A stretch of DNA of 64,000 nucleotides from NCBI RefSeq assembly GCF_000311985.1, contig NZ_HE978586.1:22913-86912 (forward strand), read 5' to 3'. The position numbers and the translations under genes are program-made. Each line of letters starts with the position of its first letter. Positions within the stretch are counted from its first letter, which is position 1. Below the pieces are notes generated by a model. It made no database searches. It saw only the letters and a list, made by a program, of their open reading frames with translations, and had not been told where the DNA came from. This DNA is from Kallipyga massiliensis ph2 (lineage in GTDB: Bacteria; Bacillota; Clostridia; Tissierellales; Peptoniphilaceae). Below are positions 34,556 to 43,322 of the stretch, piece by piece.

Positions 34556-36301
34556 TTATTTACCTCCTTTCGCGCCTACATGAGCAAGCCACATACTTTG
34601 ATAGAGCTTTGACTCTTCAAGCAGCTCTTGATGTGTGCCATGATTTTCGATTTTTCCTTCTTCTATGACGAAGATTTGATCGGCTCCCGTGATGGTGGAA
34701 AGTCTATGAGCGATTGCGATAACGGTCTTCCCCGCAACAAGTTGTCCCAGTGCTTGCTGCATCAGCACTTCATTCTCGGGATCAATGTATGCTGTTGCTT
34801 CGTCGAAAATGACAATCGGGGCATCTTTAAGCATGGCGCGCGCAATAGAAATCCGCTGACGCTCACCTCCAGAAAGATGAGTGCCTCCTTCTCCTGCAAT
34901 CGTGTCATAACCGTTTTCCAGATTCTCAATAAAGTCATGACAGCCCGAAAGCTTCGCAATGTGCTCCACGTCTTCATCCGTAGCACTCAAGCAACCCATG
35001 CGAATGTTGTTGCGAATGCTTTCGTTAAAGAGAAAATTATCCTGAGATACAAAGGAAACGCTGTTATAGAGTTGTTCTAAGGGAACCTTTTTCGCATTGA
35101 TGCCACCGATAGCGATGCTTCCTTTTTCCACATCCCAATAGCCGGCTATCAGTTTTGCTAAGGTCGATTTGCCGCCGCCGGATGGACCTACAAATGCATT
35201 AAAGCTCCCGTCTTTTATGCTTAAAGAAACATCATGAATAATTTCTTTGGCATCTTCACCGGATTCATAGGAAAAAGAAACATGATCGAGAACAATGTCG
35301 TGTTTGTTGAACGATATCGGGTGTTTTTCATGCTGCTGTTCTTCGGCAGCTAAGAGCGCATCAATCTGACCAACAACCGTTCCCACCCGAGCCAAACTGT
35401 CCACAAAATTCATGGCAGCCATCAAAAGGCCCGAAAGGGAGAAAGAGAGGATCACCGTCGTCAGAAATGTGCCTCCGTCCAAACTTCCACTTTGATAAAA
35501 AAGATATCCTGCCGGCAAAACAGCAAGCAGAGTTGTAGGAATTATCGATTTAGACAGCGACATTAAGAACTGAACGCTTTTCATCCAGTCGTAGTAGTAT
35601 TGGGCATTTGCGAGAATTTTCTCGGAAAACTTGTGATAGCTGCTCTCTCCTTGATTGAAAGCTTTAATAACTTCAATGCCTCCGGCATATTCCGCAATAG
35701 CGGCATTCATCTGAGCGCCAACCTGGACCGAGCCGGCATATTGCTTGCCGTAGCTTTTCATAATGATACTCATAAAAAACATTCCGATCGGGATGGATAC
35801 CAAAGATAACAGTGCCATGCGCCAGTCCAGTACAATGAGATAAATCAAAATACAGAGCGGCCCCACCATATTTGCCGTCATTTCCGGAATAAGATGAGCA
35901 ACCGGACGCTCCAAACTTTCCACCTGATCTACAATGAGCTGCTTCCATTCACCGCTGGGTGTCGCTGTTACTTTCCCCAGCGAGAGTTTTGGAAGCTTGT
36001 GCAGCATTTTTTCGCGCAGTTCCTGTAAAAGTTCAAAAGTGACTTTATGGGAAACGGAAAGCGACAGTGAATATAGAACGGATTTCACGGCATAGCCTAA
36101 AAACCCGACAACGCAGGCTTTCATATAAGCACTGAAGTCTGTCACACCATTAAATAAGTTTGTCAGAACCTGTCCCGCAGCCACGTAGGGAACGATACCA
36201 CCTAAAACTCCAAGTACCGCAAGACTCACAGAGAGTTTTAGTCCGGCGTGCTGACTGGCAGCCAGTTCCCACAGACGCTTTATGGGACTTTGTTTTTTCA
36301 T
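34556..36301 (-). CDS. Exporter-fold ABC protein, YbtP/IrtA-like, unit A
   Basis: A 581-residue half transporter with six helices and an ABC domain: GPSGGGKSTLAKL, LSGGERQRISIARAML, VIFDEATAYIDPENE and IAHRLST. The Walker A variant with GGGKS is shared with the corresponding subunit of unit B (41535-43322), supporting a common origin. The upstream 73 bp holds a TetR operator. Confidence 0.88.
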   Translation of the reverse strand: MKKQSPIKRLWELAASQHAGLKLSVSLAVLGVLGGIVPYVAAGQVLTNLFNGVTDFSAYMKACVVGFLGYAVKSVLYSLSLSVSHKVTFELLQELREKMLHKLPKLSLGKVTATPSGEWKQLIVDQVESLERPVAHLIPEMTANMVGPLCILIYLIVLDWRMALLSLVSIPIGMFFMSIIMKSYGKQYAGSVQVGAQMNAAIAEYAGGIEVIKAFNQGESSYHKFSEKILANAQYYYDWMKSVQFLMSLSKSIIPTTLLAVLPAGYLFYQSGSLDGGTFLTTVILSFSLSGLLMAAMNFVDSLARVGTVVGQIDALLAAEEQQHEKHPISFNKHDIVLDHVSFSYESGEDAKEIIHDVSLSIKDGSFNAFVGPSGGGKSTLAKLIAGYWDVEKGSIAIGGINAKKVPLEQLYNSVSFVSQDNFLFNESIRNNIRMGCLSATDEDVEHIAKLSGCHDFIENLENGYDTIAGEGGTHLSGGERQRISIARAMLKDAPIVIFDEATAYIDPENEVLMQQALGQLVAGKTVIAIAHRLSTITGADQIFVIEEGKIENHGTHQELLEESKLYQSMWLAHVGAKGGK

Positions 36302-36337
36302 GTTTTCACCTCCTCACGATCACATATAAAGCAAATT

Positions 36338-36354
36338 AGATAACTAAGTTATCT
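36338..36354. promoter_or_regulatory. TetR operator copy 2, before the ABC genes
   Basis: AGATAACT-A-AGTTATCT, a perfect 17-bp palindrome between the tetR stop and the first ABC gene. Its core is identical to the operator in the tetR promoter. Confidence 0.8.
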
Positions 36355-36374
36355 CTTGGATAAAAAATATAGAG

Positions 36375-37013
36375 CTACGGGCTGCGATACTTTTCCCAAC
36401 CCGCATTGAAAAAAGTAGACATCGTCTTTGCCATACTGAGAAGCTGTTCTTTATCGGATGCGTGTACAACGAGTTCAGAGATGGCGTTGAAAAATGCATG
36501 ATTGATGATATGAACACTTTGCTTGGTCATAATGGAATCCGCGTTTTCTTTCCCATGGATCATCTCTAAAATCGACCAGTCATTACGATCCTCAATTTCG
36601 ATGATCTTATCTAAGAAATACTCATACTTTGTGCCATAGGATTTAAAAATAAGAAGCTCAAAGATATCTTTATGTGCATAGAAAAACTCAACACTTTTAA
36701 GCGTCCCTTCTTGTTTGAGTTCAAGAACTTTTAAGATTTTTTCTTTGGGAACGGGAAATTCCGTGCCGTAGGTGGAAAAACTTTCTTTTTCGTAGTAGTT
36801 ATAAATTTCATTGATCTTATCTGCTAAAGGCTCTACCAACTTTGCAAACAAATCTTCCTTATCTGTAAAATGCTTATAGAAAGCTCCTGTTGTCACGCCA
36901 GCTGATTTACAAATTCTTCTCATATTTGCTTTTTCATAGCCTTCCTCCAAGAAGGCATCCAGACCACTTTTTAGTATGTTGGCATGAGTTTCTTCAAAAT
37001 TACCTGTAGTCAT
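36375..37013 (-). CDS. TetR-family repressor of unit A
   Basis: A 212-residue TetR regulator. The N-terminal helix-turn-helix is in MRRICKSAGVTTGAFYKHF near residues 30-50; the rest is a ligand-binding helical domain. The ATG at 37013 follows GGGAGG. Two identical-core palindromes, one over its own promoter and one before the ABC genes, predict autoregulation and control of the whole minus-strand cargo. Confidence 0.92.
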   Translation of the reverse strand: MTTGNFEETHANILKSGLDAFLEEGYEKANMRRICKSAGVTTGAFYKHFTDKEDLFAKLVEPLADKINEIYNYYEKESFSTYGTEFPVPKEKILKVLELKQEGTLKSVEFFYAHKDIFELLIFKSYGTKYEYFLDKIIEIEDRNDWSILEMIHGKENADSIMTKQSVHIINHAFFNAISELVVHASDKEQLLSMAKTMSTFFNAGWEKYRSP

Positions 37014-37038
37014 AGATCCTCCCATCAAAAATAGTTCT

Positions 37039-37065
37039 TGTTTAGATAACTAAGTTATCTAAACA
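37039..37065. promoter_or_regulatory. TetR operator copy 1, over the tetR start region
   Basis: TGTTTAGATAACT, a central A and AGTTATCTAAACA form a perfect 27-bp palindrome. It begins at the -10 and covers the likely transcription start. Confidence 0.88.
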
Positions 37066-37092
37066 TTACACCCAGCTGTTGCTATCTGTCAA
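37065..37092 (-). promoter_or_regulatory. Promoter of tetR and unit A cargo
   Basis: On the minus strand TTGACA (37092-37087), a 16-nt spacer and TGTAAT (37070-37065). The 27-bp operator follows directly. Confidence 0.7.
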
Positions 37093-37175
37093 GAGAAATA
37101 TTTTTACGTCAATAATTATGACCAGAAGAAGACCTGGTTTTATATGATCGTGATGCTATTTGTCCTCTCGAATTG

Positions 37176-37280
37176 TTTTCGTGCCCCCATGCCTATTTTT
37201 CGTACCCCTGAGTATGAGTTTCGTACCCTAAGCGGCTGTGCCGTTAAAATGTATCAAATATGGCGTTTTGTTCTCAAAGA
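37176..37280. repeat. Element right-end repeat, copy 1 (right edge of unit A)
   Basis: Positions 37197-37262 are identical to 45194-45259 and similarity extends to 37280. Three CGTACCC-type boxes start at 37180, 37201 and 37222, 21 bp (two helical turns) apart, resembling recombinase- or transposase-binding sites. Confidence 0.85.
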
Positions 37281-37584
37281 TGCCCTTGACGGAAAAATAG
37301 AGCTTATCGTCACCAAATCGGTCTAGCGTTTTGCCAGAAATACCGTGGACAGCTTAACCACCATCCGAAAGCTCAAAAAGATGCAGGCAACCAAAGCCGA
37401 TATCAAGTTCTGCCTGAAGCAGCTACAAAAACAAGACAGGCTTCTGCAAACATTCGACGAACAGAGCTTCTGTGCTCTTGTAGATCATATCACGGTATTC
37501 AGCAAAGAAGATATCCGCATAACCTTCAGAAACGGCTCAGAAATCAAGGCCTATAAAATGTCCGAATGGAGCTTTTTATTTTAA
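37270..37584 (+). pseudogene. Serine recombinase pseudogene, left edge of unit B
   Basis: In one frame the translation gives ALDGKIELIVTKSV, a TAG stop at 37324-37326, then RFARNTVDSLTTIRKLK, which is the conserved catalytic-domain segment with Ser replaced by the stop. It then jumps directly to the C-terminal part (FCALVDHITVFSKEDIRI), so several hundred central residues are missing. The gene is dead, with a nonsense codon and a large internal deletion. It belongs to large serine recombinases of mobile elements. Confidence 0.85.
37461..37536 (+). repeat. 76-bp direct repeat, copy 2
   Basis: Nearly identical to 29987-30062, lying in the C-terminal codons of the recombinase pseudogene. Confidence 0.85.
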
Positions 37585-37631
37585 TCGGAGTTGAATGAAA
37601 TGCCCTTAAAGAAGTTTAATCAAATGTGCTA

Positions 37632-37649
37632 AGTTAGCTTATCCTAACT
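37632..37649. promoter_or_regulatory. DtxR-like palindrome before unit B cargo
   Basis: AGTTAG-N6-CTAACT lies 18 nt before the first cargo start codon. The spacing and TTAG/CTAA content recall DtxR/IdeR boxes. No dtxR gene is in the window, so the regulator would be encoded elsewhere. Confidence 0.4.
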
Positions 37650-37666
37650 CAATGGAGGTTAATCGT

Positions 37667-38257
37667 ATGAAAAAATCATCTGGAATTAAAGCAAAAGATT
37701 TGATCACCACAGGTATTTTTACTGCCATTATGTTTGCTCTTTGCATGGCAGTAGCAATGCTGGGTTACATGCCAATATTTATTCCGCTTTTAGGCATCAT
37801 CGTGCCACTTATTGACGGTATTCCCTATGTGTTGTTTGTGAGCAAAACGAAAAAGTTTGGGCTTATAACCATTATGGGATTTTTGCTTGGACTACTAATC
37901 GGGGTCATGGGAATGGGCGTATATGCACCCTTCACCGGACTTATCGCGGGCCTTTTAGCGGATTCGTTATTAAAATCCTCGGATTATTCCAGTGCAAAAA
38001 AAGTAATTCTCAGCAAAGGTATTTTTTCAATATGGCTGATCGGCAACTATATTCCTATTGTTATTAGCCGTGATGCTTATTATCAAGATTTAGCACAAGG
38101 CGGTTATGGAAAGGCCTATGCGGATGCACTTATGAAGCTTATTCCGGACTGGAGTTTGATCCCATTACTTGTAGGCATATTTATCGCGGGCATCCTTGGT
38201 GCTTTGATTGGACGTTCCCTTCTAAAAAAGCAGTTCGAACGCGCCGGGATTGTCTAA
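37667..38257 (+). CDS. ECF S component, Trep_Strep (TIGR02185) type, unit B
   Basis: A 196-residue protein with about six helices (ITTGIFTAIMFALCMAVAML opens the first). The ATG at 37667 follows GGAGG at 8 nt. It heads the plus-strand cargo and precedes EcfT by 6 nt. It is only distantly similar to the unit A counterpart, so the two units probably recognise different ligands. Confidence 0.75.
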   Translation: MKKSSGIKAKDLITTGIFTAIMFALCMAVAMLGYMPIFIPLLGIIVPLIDGIPYVLFVSKTKKFGLITIMGFLLGLLIGVMGMGVYAPFTGLIAGLLADSLLKSSDYSSAKKVILSKGIFSIWLIGNYIPIVISRDAYYQDLAQGGYGKAYADALMKLIPDWSLIPLLVGIFIAGILGALIGRSLLKKQFERAGIV

Positions 38258-38263
38258 TCCATC

Positions 38264-38992
38264 ATGCAGCCTATTCAAACGCGATCAAAAAAAGAATTTC
38301 TTGATCCTCGAACAAAAATACTTCTTGTCTTTACCATCGCTGCTGTCGTTGTGGGAGGAGGACATGGATATTGGCTGGCTCCGATTCGAATACTCCTTAT
38401 ATCCGTTCCCTTTATACTGTTTCTTATTGAAAGCAAGTGGAAATATGCCGCCATATATGCCATTTTATTCATAGCGGCCTATGTAGGGCAGATATATTTT
38501 TTACCGCTCGTTACCGGATTTTTAGGTTTTCTGTTGGTGGCTTTTTGCGGTATTTTTGTTCGCATGATGCCGGGGCTTGCCATGGGTGCCTATTTGCTCA
38601 GCTCAACGAAAATCAGCGAGTTTATGGCAGCAATGGAACGCATGCGTGTTCCTGCCCAGATTACGATTCCACTTTCCGTTGTTTTTCGCTTTTTTCCTAC
38701 CATCCTGGAAGAGTATCACGCCATAGCCGATGCAATGAAAATGAGAGGCATCTCTTTAAGTGGTTCAAAACCGTGGAAAACTGTGGAATATCGTCTGGTC
38801 CCGCTGATGGTGTCCTGCGTGAAAATCGGTGACGAACTTTCCGCATCTGCTTTAACACGTGGCTTAGGCGCGCCGATTAGGCGCACCAATGTCTGTAAAA
38901 TTGGATTCCATTTGCAGGATATACTCTTTCTGATGCTTTGCCTGGTTAGCTTGTGTGTACTTATCTTTTATAAGATCGGAGGTTCGTCATGA
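38264..38992 (+). CDS. ECF transporter transmembrane protein EcfT, unit B
   Basis: A 242-residue protein with DPRTKILL at the N-terminus, four to five helices, and the cytoplasmic Arg-Gly coupling motifs in DAMKMRGIS and SALTRGLGAP. It overlaps the double ATPase gene by 4 bp (ATGA). Confidence 0.88.
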   Translation: MQPIQTRSKKEFLDPRTKILLVFTIAAVVVGGGHGYWLAPIRILLISVPFILFLIESKWKYAAIYAILFIAAYVGQIYFLPLVTGFLGFLLVAFCGIFVRMMPGLAMGAYLLSSTKISEFMAAMERMRVPAQITIPLSVVFRFFPTILEEYHAIADAMKMRGISLSGSKPWKTVEYRLVPLMVSCVKIGDELSASALTRGLGAPIRRTNVCKIGFHLQDILFLMLCLVSLCVLIFYKIGGSS

Positions 38993-40458
38993 TAGAAATA
39001 AGAAATTTTTCTTTTTCCTATACATCCTCTGACCAAAGTACACTTAAAAATATCAATCTGAGAATCCCTGACGGTCAATGCGTTCTTTTAACGGGAATGT
39101 CCGGATGCGGTAAGACGACCATAATACGAGCTTTAAATGGACTTATTCCTCATTACTATGAAGGAAAAAGTTTGGGAAGTGTATCTGTTTTTGGTAAAAG
39201 TCCACAAACGCTTGCTCTATATGAACTCGCGCCGATTGTTGGCTGCGTATTTCAAAATCCCCGCAGCCAGTTTTTTAATGTAGATACGGATAGTGAACTG
39301 GTTTTTGCCTGTGAAAATTTAGGTATGTCAAAAGAAGATATTCGATTGCGCTTTAACAAAATCGTATCCTCTTTGCATATTGAGAGATTGATGGGAAAGA
39401 GTTTGTTTCATCTTTCTTCCGGAGAAAAACAAAAAATTGCTTGCGCCTCTGTGGCTGTGCTTTCTCCCAATCTTGTTCTTATGGATGAGCCAAGTGCTAA
39501 TCTTGATTTTTCCGCTATCGCAAATTTGCAAGGGATGATACAATTTTGGAAAGATGAGGGAAAAACAATCATTATTGCCGAGCATCGCATCCATTATTTA
39601 AAAAATTTAGTGGATCGTGTGATATTGCTTGATGACGGCGAGATGATCGGAGACTATCAAGGCGTTAACTTTTTCGAGTTACCGAGTTCGTTTTATGAAA
39701 CGCATGGGATACGTATTCCGGACATAAAACAACTTTCATTTGGAGCTTTCGATCCATTATCGCCGACGAAAGATTTTTTAGAGCTTTACGATGTGAATTT
39801 TTCCTACCACAATACGCAAAGCGTATTGAATATTCCGAAATTTCAACTTCCTCTGGGAAGGGCAACAGCTCTCATAGGTTCAAACGGTGCTGGCAAGTCC
39901 ACTTTTGCCAAACTTCTTTGCGGACTGGTGAAAAAAGATAAAAGCAAACTAATCTATAAAAACAAGACTTTTCCACCTAAAAAAAGACGTGATCTGACCT
40001 ATCTTGTGCAACAGGAAGTGAATCATCAGTTGTTTACAGAAACGGTTATGGAAGAGCTTTTGATTTCTCAGGAAGAAGAAAATCATACTGTAGCCGAGGC
40101 AATACTCCAAGAACTCCATCTGGATGGCTTTAAAGATGAACATCCCATGTCTCTTTCAGGAGGGCAAAAGCAGCGTGTTGCAGTAGCCTCCGCTCTGATG
40201 AGCAATCGAGATGTTTTAATCTTTGATGAGCCGACCAGTGGTCTTGATTTGGAAAACATGCAGCGTTTTGCACAAATTATAAAGAGAATAATTCTTTTAG
40301 GAAAAACATGCTTAATTATTACTCATGATCCGGAGTTTATCGCTCTTGCCTGTCAGCATATTGTTGAAATGAAAGATGGGCAGATTAAGGAGCAATATGA
40401 TTTGAACCAGACGACAGTACAGAAATTGCAGAATTTTTTTAGAGAGGAGGTTTCATGA
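38989..40458 (+). CDS. ECF transporter double ATPase (EcfA-EcfA'), unit B
   Basis: A 489-residue protein with two ABC domains. The first has GMSGCGKTTIIRAL and a slightly altered signature LSSGEKQKIACASVAV, with LVLMDEPSANLD; the second has GSNGAGKSTFAKLL, LSGGQKQRVAVASALM and LIFDEPTSGLD. Replacement of the second Gly in the first signature by Ser is unusual and suggests an asymmetric ATPase pair. It overlaps AraC by 4 bp. Confidence 0.9.
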   Translation: MIEIRNFSFSYTSSDQSTLKNINLRIPDGQCVLLTGMSGCGKTTIIRALNGLIPHYYEGKSLGSVSVFGKSPQTLALYELAPIVGCVFQNPRSQFFNVDTDSELVFACENLGMSKEDIRLRFNKIVSSLHIERLMGKSLFHLSSGEKQKIACASVAVLSPNLVLMDEPSANLDFSAIANLQGMIQFWKDEGKTIIIAEHRIHYLKNLVDRVILLDDGEMIGDYQGVNFFELPSSFYETHGIRIPDIKQLSFGAFDPLSPTKDFLELYDVNFSYHNTQSVLNIPKFQLPLGRATALIGSNGAGKSTFAKLLCGLVKKDKSKLIYKNKTFPPKKRRDLTYLVQQEVNHQLFTETVMEELLISQEEENHTVAEAILQELHLDGFKDEHPMSLSGGQKQRVAVASALMSNRDVLIFDEPTSGLDLENMQRFAQIIKRIILLGKTCLIITHDPEFIALACQHIVEMKDGQIKEQYDLNQTTVQKLQNFFREEVS

Positions 40459-41417
40459 CAATGAACGCCTTAGGCAATATGGGAGATAATATCAAAATGC
40501 AGAAACGAGAAGATGGCAGTTCTATCTTTTTTTTGCATGATGAAACCGGCTCGGGGACGATGACTTGCTACTCCCTTTTCGAAGGCGTCTTTGTACTTTT
40601 TAATGACTTTCATCTCAAAACTTGTTACTCAGCTTTCAAGCCACATCAATCGATGTTTACCATTGATTACTGTAAAGAAGGAAGAATAGAAAATAGCATT
40701 CATCCGGAAAAGTACACTTATATCAGTGCTGGTGATTTGCAGATGGAAGTACGCACCCAGCATTACGGAGAGTTTTACTTTCCACTTAAACACTATCATG
40801 GAATCACAATCAGCATTCTCTTTCCACAGGGTTCTGAAACGATAAGGACATTATTAAACGGATTTCCGGTTGATGTGGAAAATTTGAAAAACAAATTCTG
40901 TAGAAAATCAAAAGCCTATGAAACATTTATTATGCGTTCCAATCCACAAACGAACCATATCTTAGCCGAAATTTATCAAATTCCTGAAAAAGATAGAGTT
41001 CCTTATCTGAAAATTAAGGTATTAGAACTTCTTCTTTATTTGGATGGTATGGATATTTCTTTGGCAAAACAACAAAACGACTTTTTAAATTTCGCCCAAG
41101 TTACTAAGATCAAATCTTTGGAAAAAAGGTTAACTTCACATCTTGACCGATTTTATACGTTAACCGAATTTTCGAGTTTCATTGATATGCCACTCACATC
41201 TATGAAAAAAGCGTTCAAAATTATTTATGGAAAATCGATTTATGCCTATATGAAAGAGTATCGCGTTAATGCAGCGGCTTTGCTCTTACAAGATTCATCG
41301 AAGAGCATACTTGAAATTGCGAATGATTTAGGCTACCAAAACCCATCCAAATTTTCAGCTGCCTTCAAGTCCCTTCGTGGTTTAACGCCACGAGACTATA
41401 GAAAAACTCTTGTCTGA
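40455..41417 (+). CDS. AraC-family regulator of unit B (YbtA-like position)
   Basis: A 320-residue regulator. The C-terminal 100 residues hold two helix-turn-helix motifs, ending in LEIANDLGYQNPSKFSAAFK and GLTPRDYRK. The N-terminal 200 residues are a ligand-sensing domain. The start follows GAGGAGG. AraC regulators beside YbtP/YbtQ-like transporters (YbtA in Yersinia) activate them when the siderophore is taken up; the same logic is inferred here. Confidence 0.88.
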   Translation: MTMNALGNMGDNIKMQKREDGSSIFFLHDETGSGTMTCYSLFEGVFVLFNDFHLKTCYSAFKPHQSMFTIDYCKEGRIENSIHPEKYTYISAGDLQMEVRTQHYGEFYFPLKHYHGITISILFPQGSETIRTLLNGFPVDVENLKNKFCRKSKAYETFIMRSNPQTNHILAEIYQIPEKDRVPYLKIKVLELLLYLDGMDISLAKQQNDFLNFAQVTKIKSLEKRLTSHLDRFYTLTEFSSFIDMPLTSMKKAFKIIYGKSIYAYMKEYRVNAAALLLQDSSKSILEIANDLGYQNPSKFSAAFKSLRGLTPRDYRKTLV

Positions 41418-41465
41418 ACGGGGCTGTTTTCCCATTAGAGGGTGGAATGGACCACACCTTATTTC

Positions 41466-41516
41466 ATAAACTGCTTTAGAGAATACGTTGAATTCTCTTC
41501 GACCAAAACAGTTTAG
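41466..41516 (+). promoter_or_regulatory. Nested hairpin between araC and the ABC pair
   Basis: AGAGAAT/ATTCTCT (41478-41484 and 41492-41498) is enclosed by AAACTG/CAGTTT. It sits just before a GAGGTG site and a TTG start, so it could be a processing or translational control structure, or an AraC site. Confidence 0.45.
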
Positions 41517-41534
41517 AAATGAGGTGTTTTTATT

Positions 41535-43322
41535 TTGAAAATCAAAAAAAGAATATTGCCGATTGTTCTGTCTTTTGCAGACAGTGCAAAACCACAGTTT
41601 ATACTATCTATTCTATTTGCCGTGCTAAGCGTTTTCTGTGGTTTTTTGCCTTATTTTGGGATCTATCAAGTCCTTCTTGTGTTTTTTTCAAAAGTACAAG
41701 ATAGCAGTCAAATTTCTGTGCATTCACTTGTCCCTTGGTTCCTTTTGTGCGTCGCAGGATATGGCCTTAAAGTCTTGTTTCACACAATCTCAACGAATCG
41801 GTCTCATCATGCCGCCTATCATATTCTTAAAAATATACGAAGCCGACTGACCGATAAATTAATGCGATTGCCGCTTGGAACTGTAACAGGAAAAACCGCC
41901 GGTGAACTCAAGAGCATTATTGTTGACCGTGTAGAAACGATTGAATTACCTTTGGCACACTTGATACCGGAAGGCTTATCGAATCTGATTTTTCCTGTTA
42001 TCGTATTTATTTTCATGCTGGCATGGAATTGGAAAGTCGCATTGGCATCTGTTGCCTGCATTCCTTTTGGTGTGCTCGCTTATGCGATCGTCATGAAGAC
42101 ATTTAACAGCAAATATGACAGCTATATGAAAGCTGCTAAAAAAGTGGACAGTGTGATTGTGGAATATGTGGAAGGCATTGAGGTTGTCAAGGCTTTTAAT
42201 CAATCCAGTAAATCCTATAAAAAATATACGAATGCAATCACGTCCTTTAAAGATTTTACTTTAGATTGGTTTCGCTCCACTTGGCCGCTGATGAATTTTG
42301 CAGCGGCGATACTGCCGAGCACACTGTTAGGCATTCTTCCGGCAGGTATCTTGCTTTATGCTACAGGAAATCTAACACCTGCTGAACTAACGCTTACCAT
42401 CATCCTTTCCTTAAGTCTGGTAGGCCCCGTTTCATACTTTACGACAGCTGTCAACAGCTATAAATCCATTGAATACGCTCTGCTGGATGTTCAGAAAATC
42501 TTAGACTTGCAAGAGCTTCCGGAAGAAAAAGAGTCGAAAAAACTGTCCGGTTATGACATCTCATATAAGGATGTCACATTTTCTTATGAAGAGGCTCAAG
42601 CACCTGTCGTCAAAGATTTTTCTTTAGAAATACCCGAGGAATCTTTCGTAGCTTTGGTAGGTCCTTCCGGCGGAGGAAAATCTACCTTATCTCGATTGCT
42701 TTTACGTTTTTGGGATGTGAATCAAGGATGTATTTGTATCGGAGGAAAGGATATACGCTCTTTGCCACTTGGACAACTCTCAGGACTCATCAGCTATGTT
42801 TCTCAGGATAATTTTCTTTTCAATATGTCCCTTTTTGAAAATATCCGCGTAGGCAATCCGGCCGCAACAAAAGAAGAGGTGTTTCAGGCTGCTCATATGG
42901 CACAATGCGAAGAGTTTATTTCACGTTTAGAAGAAGGTTGGGACACGCCGGCTGGAGAAGCGGGGGATAAACTGTCAGGCGGTGAAAAACAGCGTATAGC
43001 GATTGCCAGGGCAATACTAAAAGATGCCCCTATCGTTGTTTTGGATGAAGCAACCGCATTTACTGATCCGGAAAATGAACTTCAACTCCAAAAATCGATT
43101 AATGAACTAACGCGTGGCAAGACGCTGTTAGTGATTGCCCATAGGCTTTCTACGATAAAAAATGCCGACAAAATCGTTGTTTTGCAGGAAGGCACAAAAG
43201 TGACGGAAGGAACGCAGAATGAACTTCTGAAGGCTTGCCCCCTTTACCGCTCCATGTGGGAAGCACATGTTGGTGCCAAAGCATGGGCGGCATCCAATCA
43301 AGAGAAAGGAGCGGATAAATAA
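41535..43322 (+). CDS. Exporter-fold ABC protein, YbtP/IrtA-like, unit B
   Basis: A 595-residue half transporter with six helices in residues 15-310 and an ABC domain: GPSGGGKSTLSRLL, LSGGEKQRIAIARAIL, VVLDEATAFTDPENE, IAHRLST. It begins at TTG, 9 nt after GAGGTG; no ATG is available nearby. It is the counterpart of 34556-36301 in unit A, sharing the GGGKS Walker A. Its stop is followed directly by the partner's start. Confidence 0.87.
   Translation: MKIKKRILPIVLSFADSAKPQFILSILFAVLSVFCGFLPYFGIYQVLLVFFSKVQDSSQISVHSLVPWFLLCVAGYGLKVLFHTISTNRSHHAAYHILKNIRSRLTDKLMRLPLGTVTGKTAGELKSIIVDRVETIELPLAHLIPEGLSNLIFPVIVFIFMLAWNWKVALASVACIPFGVLAYAIVMKTFNSKYDSYMKAAKKVDSVIVEYVEGIEVVKAFNQSSKSYKKYTNAITSFKDFTLDWFRSTWPLMNFAAAILPSTLLGILPAGILLYATGNLTPAELTLTIILSLSLVGPVSYFTTAVNSYKSIEYALLDVQKILDLQELPEEKESKKLSGYDISYKDVTFSYEEAQAPVVKDFSLEIPEESFVALVGPSGGGKSTLSRLLLRFWDVNQGCICIGGKDIRSLPLGQLSGLISYVSQDNFLFNMSLFENIRVGNPAATKEEVFQAAHMAQCEEFISRLEEGWDTPAGEAGDKLSGGEKQRIAIARAILKDAPIVVLDEATAFTDPENELQLQKSINELTRGKTLLVIAHRLSTIKNADKIVVLQEGTKVTEGTQNELLKACPLYRSMWEAHVGAKAWAASNQEKGADK

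Noticed and set aside
37144-37269. Small plus-strand gene across the end repeat
   Set aside because: The open frame only joins the end repeat to the dead recombinase and has no start signals.
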